Positions 57,241 through 64,000 of a DNA stretch of 64,000 bases are shown piece after piece (position 1 is the stretch's first letter; each line of letters opens with the position of its first letter). Under the pieces are notes generated by a model, which worked only from the letters and a program-made list of their open reading frames with translations, was not told the origin of the DNA and made no database searches. The stretch comes from Azorinus chamasolen (lineage: Eukaryota > Mollusca > Bivalvia > Cardiida > Solecurtidae): contig OY755240.1 in the NCBI GenBank assembly GCA_963576725.1, positions 60,264,633 through 60,328,632 on the forward strand, written 5' to 3'. The position numbers and the translations under genes are program-made.

Positions 57241-58114
57241 AATTTGCGATCCTTGTCGGGTAAGAAGGAGCACTTACTTAGAAAATGCTAAAAGGGGCGT
57301 CCAGCCTGTTTACAAAGGATACACAGTTTTTGTTTCCTCTTGAACTCTGTAAAGGGGCATGTCATTGTCTTAGTCTTGGATTTTTCATATGCAGCCCGCG
57401 TGACACGTGCATCAGCTGTTGTATGTAATTCTTCTAGAAGACAGTCCAGAGCTTGCGAGATATCTGGCTTTAGTGATGCAAGAGTTTTGCTCCTAAGTGC
57501 TGTACTGTAACGCTGTTTGACTAATGAAGGCAAATCTTTGTTAATAAGTCTGAGCCAGGTAAGCACAACAAAATTCTCTAATGTAGGAGATAAACCCTCA
57601 TTTTCGGTAGGTAACTCACCATGGTGTTGGATATTTCCATCAGCTCTTAGCAAATTGTCTTCAACTTAGCTGGTAAGTATCTGATATAAGTCTTCAGGGC
57701 GCTCATCTGGCTCCTGGTGAATGTTGTTAAAGTCAAGAAAATGTGCACCTGAGGTCTGAAGTCCAAAATGAAGGCGAATAGATTGCCAAATACTGTTAAC
57801 TGAGGTTGAACTCTTGACGATCGTATTCCTTGAAATGATTGGGCAAAAGTTTGCAATCTGACCGAGCATAAGATCTAAAGGCATGACCTTCTGCGCCACC
57901 GTGCGTTTGTGTGGCGCATCATCAGCATCGTCAGTAAAGCCGCGGGTTGGGTCGGCCTTGTTCGACTTCTACCATGAAAATCCATCAGCTAAAAATGGTG
58001 CAAAGTTCTGATCCAACGAGAGAGTTTACTGGAGATTCTGCCTCCAGGCCTCGAAGGATGTGATCGTTTCCGTCTTGGTTAAAGACCATTGTTTTGGAGC
58101 TCTAGATGAAGCCA
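57241..58114 (-). pseudogene. Gypsy-like gag, broken
   Basis: ATG at 58112-58114. The frame continues with in-frame stops (at least three) through [67 protein letters not shown], and a Cys-His knuckle CILCKQAGRPF-[frameshift]-HFLSKC (C-x2-C..H-x4-C). These are the conserved segments of a gypsy gag group widespread in molluscs. It is non-functional. Confidence 0.7.
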
Positions 58115-58302
58115 TGATCGTCAATCATAGAACAGTCTCAGTATGGACTGCCAGTTCGTATCTGAATTTCACGATTTTGTCTGTTTCTCCGGATGTAATG
58201 ACGCTGGAAAATGTATTATCCGGCGTCCGTGAGTTCCGTGGATCGTCGCTGCCACCACGCCAATGGGAAACAAACAGACTACGAACTCAATTATTCAGAC
58301 CA

Positions 58303-58490
58303 CGTTGTTTATATAAAGCTACACGAAAATGGCTGACTAATACACACCCAGGATAGTAACGCAAAAACTAAAGGGGGATAACTCTCCCATACCAACACTC
58401 ATGATAGTACTTAACTAATATAACAACCGAATGGCGATGACTTAAATAGTTATATTGTAATGAAACGATATTAACAGTAGAGTTAAAAAC
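58303..58490. other. Possible LTR remainder
   Basis: Lies outside the gypsy 5' internal region where an LTR would be expected, but the outer boundary cannot be fixed without a second full LTR. Confidence 0.3.
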
Positions 58491-58496
58491 AGAAGG

Positions 58497-59010
58497 GCAT
58501 GCATTTAGTTGAAGATATTGGACAGCCGAGTCTTCGAATCATCGGCAGAATAGGCCGTTACAGTGTCAGATGGAAGATTGTTCCATTCCTTGATGGTCCT
58601 AGGACGGAAAGATTGCTGTTTTGAAATAATATAATCTTGTATGAATTACTGTTTCCTGTCTGAGTAGAGCTTTTGGTCAGATATTTGAGCTGTCAGTGGC
58701 TACTTTATCGTGGCTACCTTGTACAAAATCAGCAGTCTATCGTCTCTGTGTCTGATCAGGAGCGGCTTCCATTGGAGTTTGGTCAGCATATCTGTAACAC
58801 TGGATCTGATGTGATACTTGCTCTTTACAGTGCTACACCATTTCCAGACGCTGTGTATCTCCATTCTCATATGAGTCCCAGACTACTCCACAGTTGGTTT
58901 GACAAGAGATTTATATGCAAGTTTCTTTGTAGTAGTTGGTGTAATCTTAAGATGTTGCAAATGAAGCTAAGATTTCGATTAGCTTTATTACATATACATG
59001 AATCATGATT
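58497..59010 (-). pseudogene. LINE reverse transcriptase, C-terminal relic
   Basis: The minus strand gives TTTKKLAYKSLVKPTVE, then (frameshifts) VTDMLTKLQWKPLLIRHRDD and RLLILYKVATIK, and finally SFRPRTIKEWNNLPSDTV. The order AYKSLVRPxxEY ... LxWxxLxxRRxxxRLxxLYK ... RTIxxWNxLP is that of the RT thumb and end in Jockey/CR1/RTE-X-type LINEs. Stops and frame changes show decay. Confidence 0.7.
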
Positions 59011-60040
59011 GTGCTCGCTCCAATATAGATGTTTATTAATAATGCATCCAATGTGTTTGGCAGGGTCAGCACGTTTGAGGTCATGGCTGTGCAGTGTGTC
59101 AGTGGTTTTAACATTTTCTTTCCTTCGATATAGTTAGAATCTGAAATGTATCTTGATAAAAGGATACTTTTCACCTACTTTCCCAAGAAGAAAGTTTGCC
59201 GAGATTTACCTGCCCAATGTTACAGCCATGCCCATTTTCTATTCAGCAGGGTACGTTAATGGGTTAATCTACAGGAAACGTATATTTTGAATTTGTAAGA
59301 AACTGATTTATAGTATTTATTGGACACACATTTCGTTTTCATTAATTGAATAATGAATATTTTGTATGCTGAATTAATAAGCAGGCATTGATTTTAAGAA
59401 AATAATTTACAAGTTTAGGCATTTTAAAACACTCGGGTGCTAGGAAAAATGTCCACTCCGAAACATTTATTATATGCAAGAAAGAAAAAAACATTTTAAC
59501 TCTTTTGAAGCTTTTGTTTAAAAAAATGTATTGTTGTTACACGTTCAACTTGCAAATTAATGAAGTACACACTTTTCTTGATTTTGAAATATTTGCTGGA
59601 ACTTTTTCGTCATTATTGCTGAACAGCTACGTAAAATGGTACATTGGCTTCTAAATAAATCTTAATATCAGTGCTTATCAGAATATAATTTTATATCATA
59701 TGAATTGAGGGTGTTTGCACCAAATATCTCACTTAATCAGAGTATACAGTATTGTGTATTTCTATAGTAATATTTGAACTAATGCAGTGTTGCGGTGTGG
59801 ACATTTGTGTTACGGCAGGGACGAACTGTTTCGGAAGGGACTTAAGCAATTTGAAACGAAATTATAGCAACTGTTTAATACCAAAATTTCAAAATATATA
59901 ACAAGGTGAAACTAGAATAAGAGTTAAATCTTAAAAATACAACTGCATTGATAATATGAGTTCAAAGTTAGATATAATAGTTTTACAGGTTCAAGACACG
60001 CTTTATGTCCTCCCATATGGTTTTATCAATCTGATGATGT
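59011..60040. other. AT-rich stretch, nothing recognised
   Basis: No gene-like frame; no array. Confidence 0.4.
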
Positions 60041-60275
60041 CTACTTGTAACTATGATAAGGGGGATCAATGAGTCTCACAAACCGTTCCCTTGTATACCA
60101 CAAGACGTCTTCCATCATTGGCCAAAAAACTTATTGTCCCCAATAGAATTCATGACACTGACTTCCAGTTCCTGATCATCAACGTCAAGGATGACTCCTG
60201 GGAATGGTTTGCCATCATAGGTCACTACACAGTACCTTCCTTTAACGGACTCGTCAAATTCAACAGAATGTGAAT
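60041..60275 (-). pseudogene. Last exon of a broken multi-exon gene, transposon-derived family
   Basis: Acceptor CTTTTTACAG|ATTCACATTC; phase 1 joins the previous exon. It encodes SVEFDESVKGRYCVVTYDGK, PFPGVILDVDDQELEVSVM and GDNKFF. The frame is then lost by one base in a T run (TTTTTTGG near 60127) and recovers as PMMEDVLWYTRERFVRLIDP to a stop at 60041. The V.YdG.pyPG...d..e.eV..M...g.N.FfWP pattern recurs in many uncharacterised multi-copy mollusc and cnidarian proteins, as I recall it. Confidence 0.6.
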
Positions 60276-60593
60276 CTGTAAAAAGTATATAAAATGCTAT
60301 GCAACCTTTTAACTTAAAGCCAGTGTCGTTATTCTCGTTTGGTTTAATAGTATTGAAATTAAATGTACTTGATATTCGATGTGAAAGATTATCCTTCATC
60401 ACCATTGTTAATGTTTAATGCAACACAAATAGCTGCATTCAGTCGAATTGTTTATTGCTGATTATATCTGTATAATGTGGTCATTTGTTTGCAATAACTA
60501 ACCCTTGTATAAGAGCATTACTTAAACATACCAAAATGTTCATTCTTTTTATAGTATATATATGACTTTGATAGATATCGAAGAAAAACCTAC

Positions 60594-60762
60594 CAACATC
60601 TCCCAAACAGTTTGCTTTTGTTCTATCTGGCAAAGGGTCCTGGATTGGTTCAGCTGAAGAGAACGTCGCTCTGGTAGGTGTGTAGCACTCACACGTCTCT
60701 GGTGATCTACAGAAACAACTGACATCTCTAAACCAAACATCTTCTTGCTGATTTGAGAAAAT
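60594..60762 (-). pseudogene. Cysteine-rich exon of the same gene
   Basis: A 169-nt exon between ATTTTGCAG and GTAGGT, phase 0 in and phase 1 out. It encodes VWFRDVSCFCRSPETCECYT with a C-x-C..C-x-C arrangement. The exon itself has no stop. Confidence 0.65.
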
Positions 60763-60988
60763 CTGCAAAATAAAGACATGGCACATAATTTTCAGTAATT
60801 TTGTTTCAAATAAATAGTTACATATGATTATGTATACATTTACAGCTCTTTAATTGTTGTACATTTATTACTTCAATATGATTTATGTGACCGTTGCAAA
60901 TTCGCTGGCTCACACTCTGAAGAGTTATCGTGACAGGCAAGGTAAATAGAATCTCTAGTTGAAAATAATGATCTTTTAGTTATCTTAC

Positions 60989-61284
60989 CTGATGGATCTT
61001 GATGGTTCCTTTAACCGTATTAACACATGGGCCAGCTTCTCAGCAGTTGCAAGATTTGATCTTCCGTAACAAGAAATAACTTCAGAGATGGCTCTCTACT
61101 CTGGAAATGGTCGTATAATGTTCTTGCATCCATTATGTCAAGACCATGTGACACGCTCCGATCAGCCTCTCTTTTCAACACTGCTCCAATCCCATCAGGG
61201 GCTCCCTTTCCATGCCCAGCCTCTGTAAAAAAATTGATTCTATTGAATCCTAACTGAAATGGTATCTTTGACATCAGATAGAAA
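60989..61284 (-). pseudogene. Exon with the third conserved acidic/histidine block
   Basis: Resumes the protein after the insertion (FYLMSKIPFQLGFNRINFF) with EAGHGKGAPDGIGAVLKREA and DRSVSHGLDIMDA, then the frame changes within TGGCCCATGTG (61033) to NTVKGTIKIHQ, followed by GTAAGA. The EAGHGKGAPDG block may hold the last residue of an RNase H-like catalytic centre (inference). Confidence 0.65.
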
Positions 61285-61887
61285 TTCTGAAGGGAGGTGA
61301 TCCCCCGAAAGCAAAATTTGCAACACAAAAAGAGAAAATTGCAGACTCACCTAGCGATAGGTGGATACAGTATGTTCAATTAAATGGTTTTTTGTTATAC
61401 ATGCACTTTACCACTGTATTTGCTGTCGCGGTTGTTGTAGATTAGTCGGAGAGGGGATACGTTTATTTACACTGTTAGTCTTTTGGGATGGGGATGGAAA
61501 AAGGGTGAGGTTGGGCGCCCATAAACCGGTTTAAACCCCCGGTGACTTTTGTCACTGACCGTTCCAAGGCGGTACTTCCATCTTCCTCCTATTGTATGTT
61601 TGTTTTGTCTTTGTGCGTCTCTTGTTGTTTTTTCTACCTATGTACATTTGCTGTTTCCTTGTGTTGCTGTTCGGGCGAGTGTTTGTTCTGTATGTGGTGT
61701 TTCCTGCATGACTCATTTTTGTACTTTTATTGAGTCTGTTCATGAGCAGTAATTGAAAGTACAACACTGCTCACGCCCCCTAGCACCGGCGTAAGCGGTA
61801 TTCAATTTTCAGAACAAGAAGTACTGAAATTCATGATCTCGAAGGATCAGAAGGTATAATAACACTGAGAATGAAGTACGGAGTTCT
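61285..61887 (+). mobile_element. Family A insertion containing a family B insertion
   Basis: Family A occupies 61289-61358 and 61739-61883, flanked by TTCT on both sides (61285-61288, 61884-61887). Removing the insertion with one TTCT restores the reading ..RCKEN-FYLMSK.. of the interrupted gene. TTCT may be a target duplication, or partly shared sequence, since all A units begin after ATTCT. A family B copy (61359 to about 61735) lies inside A, between CAGACTC and TTTTATTGAGTCTG. Confidence 0.85.
61359..61738 (+). mobile_element. Family B tail inserted in family A
   Basis: 5'-truncated copy from CCTAGCGATAGGTGGATAC to GCATGACTCATTTTTGTAC. The two halves of the family A hairpin (CAGACTC / GAGTCTG) are separated by it, which fixes the order of events. 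Confidence 0.85.
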
Positions 61888-62395
61888 CTTTGCATCTATA
61901 CTGGGTAGTAGGACCATCACTCAGAACATACAAATTCGAAATGGACGACCTGATATCTTTGGCCATTTTCAGCACCGGGAGTAAATGTGCGCAAATGGCA
62001 GGTGCTGAATGCTTTAGACAGTCTGACAATGAACAGAATGGAATAGTCTTGCCTTTCATGTACATAACCCCAGTGTGAAGTGTGATTTGTCGCTGTGAGG
62101 CACCGAAGTGCATGCTCTGAATTTCTGCAGAGCATATGCAGTTGTAGTTTTCTGAGAAGTCTACGTGTATCAAAACATCTTCGTCCGATATATTTTCTTT
62201 CAGTGTCCGAACAGCCTTAAACTGGTGCTTGATATTGTAAAGATGCTTTCAGCATCTCTTCAGATCATCCTGAAATTCATCCACCAATCTTTGTATTTTA
62301 CCCTTTTCTACCTCTTTGACTGTCATGCTGACTTTCTTGTGTTCTATTTTATCACCCTTTCCAACACCTTTTTGATATTCTATTGTCTTTGTCTT
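61888..62395 (-). pseudogene. Central part with first and second conserved acidic blocks
   Basis: In one frame with two in-frame stops (TAG at 62396-62398 and TGA near 62255): HKKVSMTVKEVEKG, NIKHQFKAVRTLKENISDED, then IHVDFSENYNCICSAEIQSM, HFGASQRQITLHTGVMY, and LYVLSDGPTTQYRCKEN. HVDFSENY and LSDGPTTQY are placed like the first two catalytic Asp segments of a DDE transposase/RNase H fold; this is inference, not proof. Confidence 0.65.
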
Positions 62396-63130
62396 CTATC
62401 CATGCCATTCAACCATTCTTCCTGCTTCAAATTCTCCTACTGGAACGTCCTTTGTTGAACAGCATGTGCATTCTCTGTACATGCAAGATTTCTGCTCTAT
62501 GTCACATGTTATCTTGCTTGAAAGTTCATCTAATTCAGCACTGCAACTGATATTCAACTGTTTCAGTTTGCACACTTTGAATTGTAAATTTTCATGCCAT
62601 TTACATAAACATGTCTTCCGATCTGATTCTCTTGGCTGAATGACAAAGAATGGTTTTAACCAACAGAAGAGTGAATAAGATATCCTACTATTCGCATTTT
62701 CTGCTAGAAACTTCAGATGTAGGTTTTTCAAAGTATCTTTCAGAAGGTAGATCTGCCTCTTTTCTTTCATTTTCGTCTTTGTAGTCTTCTTTCCAGCTTT
62801 AATCCTGCTGGTGTCTTCTCGACAAAGACAATTCTCAATATGTTTCTTCAAACCTTGCAGTACGGAAGTTTGTCTAATTTTTTTGACATATGAATGATCA
62901 TCACGGTTGCCTTGTTTCAAGTGTCTTTGTGAAATATGGAGAGATTTTCTTGCTGTCTGTTGCATTCTATATTTCTTTATGAGATCGTTTGTAAATGCTT
63001 TGCTCATTATTCGTCTACTTCTTTCAGTTTTCAGCTTCTTATACTTCTCCTTGATACCAGTCAACAAGACATTATGAAAAAGCAGTACCTTCCTGGTTTC
63101 AGAGCTGACCTTTTCGCCTTGAAGTATGAA
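62396..63130 (-). pseudogene. N-terminal half of the broken gene (basic, coiled, Cys-rich)
   Basis: An open stretch of 223 codons from an internal ATG (63067), readable further up to about 63130 (KTRFILQGEKVSSETRKVL). A lysine/arginine-rich helical region is followed by YSLFCWLKPFFVIQPRESDR and KTCLCKWHENLQFK, then a cysteine cluster CMYRECTCCS. A single-base frame change near 63135 separates it from the upstream basic region. Confidence 0.65.
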
Positions 63131-63308
63131 GCGTGTTTTGTTCTTGGAGACTCTTTGTTTACTGCATTCTTACTCTTTCTGTATAATCTCTTCTCGTATC
63201 TTTCTAGTAATCTTTGTTGCTTTGAAACATTGTCTTTCAATTTTTGAATCTCTCTATAAGCTTTAGATCTATCCCTTCGAACTTTACGTCTTCCGGAGGT
63301 TCTTAACC

Positions 63309-63587
63309 TTATGGAAAAGGCACAGTCGGTGTAGGTGGAGGTGTGTTAATTTTAATAGGTTCCAATACTCCATTACATTTTCTTTGCCTTTGCTTCCTTT
63401 TTCTCCAAGCCTTCCTCGCAGCTCTTTGTTCTCGATCTGTCATTGTGCCTACCAGTTTTATTTCACCTTTTTCCTTTCTTCTCTGATATCTTTCTCGTTC
63501 TTTTTGCAGATATGCAGCATGATCACATGCGTTTTCTTTTTTCCTCTGTCTGTATAATCGCGATCTTTCTGCGCCTGTCAAAGGCAT
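63309..63587 (-). CDS. Start of the broken gene: basic N-terminal region
   Basis: 92 residues, MPLTGAERSRLYRQRKKENA then AAYLQKERERYQRRKEKGEI, followed by a second basic block and a proline-rich end PPPTPTVPFP-stop. The M-P-x-x-x-x-ERxRxYRxRxK start is typical of a multi-copy invertebrate family and is probably nucleic-acid binding. After the stop a second frame continues with the same character (RRKVRRDRSKAYREIQKLKD), so a single-base change near 63309 ended the original reading. Functional status is doubtful. Confidence 0.55.
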   Translation of the reverse strand: MPLTGAERSRLYRQRKKENACDHAAYLQKERERYQRRKEKGEIKLVGTMTDREQRAARKAWRKRKQRQRKCNGVLEPIKINTPPPTPTVPFP

Positions 63588-63588
63588 G

Positions 63589-63819
63589 CTACTGACTGCT
63601 ATAGAAAATCTTTTTGTAGAGAAATTTCAAGAGATCTTTGGCATCGTGGATTTCGTCAAAGGTATTGCAAACTTTAAAACTCCAGTCTTGGACTTCTTCG
63701 GGACCTGGTGATACTGTAAGTAAGTTCTTAATCATTAATGAGTCCTCTAAAACTCTTATCTGGTCTTCTAACCAATTTAGTTCTTGGTTTAAGTCGCTTG
63801 CACTCTGTGATTCTGACAT
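63589..63819 (-). CDS. Small acidic frame one base upstream of the basic frame
   Basis: 76 residues, MSESQSASDLNQELNWLEDQ, predicted helical, then VQDWSFKVCNTFDEIHDAKD. It ends TAG, one base before the ATG of the next frame (TAG-C-ATG). It could be an upstream frame on the same transcript, a separate protein of the element, or a fusion broken by an indel. I do not recognise the sequence. Confidence 0.45.
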   Translation of the reverse strand: MSESQSASDLNQELNWLEDQIRVLEDSLMIKNLLTVSPGPEEVQDWSFKVCNTFDEIHDAKDLLKFLYKKIFYSSQ

Positions 63820-64000
63820 TAGTCAAATCATTGGTCTTAATTAGATACAAGACGTCCCTATTTTGGCATTCCCGTCACTAATAGAAAAGGTCGCAATTAC
63901 GATAAGACCGTTCTAGGTAACTTCACATCATATAGCTGTACATATTATACATTCACGGGTCAAGATTCGTTTCCCAAAGTGTAGTTTGCCAAAAAATTTC
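63820..64000. other. Window end, nothing recognised
   Basis: AT-rich; it may include the promoter side of the minus-strand gene, but no motif is clear. Confidence 0.3.

Larger units (their letters stand above)
55690..58302 (-). mobile_element. Ty3/gypsy-like LTR retrotransposon relic (gag-protease)
   Basis: Order on the minus strand: LTR-like end (58257-58302), a TGGTGGCAGCGACG sequence in the place of a primer site (58238-58252), gag (58114 to about 57240), protease, then a pre-RT segment. It stops at 55735, where a ~45-bp sequence nearly identical to the LTR-like end (GAACTCAATTGTTCAG and CAAACAGACTGCG, 55693-55735) follows. RT, RNase H and integrase are absent, so a deletion joined the pre-RT segment to the distal LTR. 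A TIR element was later inserted at 56091-56785. Confidence 0.7.

Noticed and set aside
1..64000. CRISPR arrays, operons, riboswitches or prokaryotic defence genes
   Set aside because: Introns, MITEs and retroelements show eukaryotic DNA. The tandem arrays have long diverged units without unique spacers.

Overview
This is a eukaryotic, AT-rich, repeat-dominated window that reads as a bivalve mollusc genome, probably a clam-like species. Three things suggest this. The only convincing host gene is an HSPA12-type Hsp70 relative, a family known to be strongly expanded in bivalves. Several families of 'pearl'-type non-autonomous elements are present (tandem core monomers, a GACA/GACG-type microsatellite, then a palindrome). 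There are also many hairpin MITEs and Penelope-like retroelement fragments of the kind common in bivalves. There are no prokaryotic features. Most short open frames are chance or repeat-derived.

Host genes. Two HSPA12-like copies lie in tandem on the + strand. Copy 1 is represented only by its last exon (4138-5216). Copy 2 is spread over five recognisable exons (28320-28463, 30218-30403, 47322-47540, 48985-49129, 49252-50324), and all junctions keep frame. One of its introns is about 16.9 kb and is filled with repeats. The two last exons encode proteins about 81% identical by my residue count.

Region by region. 1-2.1 kb: repeat family A, a pearl-like end and MITEs. 5.5-9.4 kb: pearl-like fragment, Penelope-like reverse transcriptase (RT) remnants and their shared 3' tail (family B), a tRNA-like sequence and a foldback. 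9.5-10.6 kb: tandem array of family A. 11.1-18.8 kb: three pearl-like elements, one split by a 2692-bp transposon with ~670-bp terminal inverted repeats, a 5-bp target duplication and a small C2H2 zinc-finger frame. 19-26 kb: MITEs, a ~33-bp minisatellite and foldbacks. 30.4-47.3 kb (the long intron): family C inverted arms around a GC-rich decayed coding island and a CG-core minisatellite-like block, then two large tandem-repeat elements (36.9-39.7 and 40.0-42.9 kb) and another RT remnant. 50.5-55 kb: a second long-TIR element and TTAA-flanked MITEs. 55.7-58.3 kb: a decayed Ty3/gypsy-like gag-protease remnant (minus strand) interrupted by a 695-bp TIR element. 58.5-59.0 kb: the end of a LINE reverse transcriptase. 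60.0-63.8 kb: a broken multi-exon gene of an unnamed, probably transposon-derived family, itself interrupted by family A, which is interrupted by family B.

The strongest material for a second look is the long-TIR transposon with its zinc-finger frame, the covarying hairpin in repeat family A, the three-level nest at 61.3-61.9 kb, the CG-core block at 34.9-35.6 kb, and the broken gene at 60-63.8 kb with two open frames separated by one base. I did not find a convincing new defence or multi-gene system. All family assignments are by eye, without database searches.
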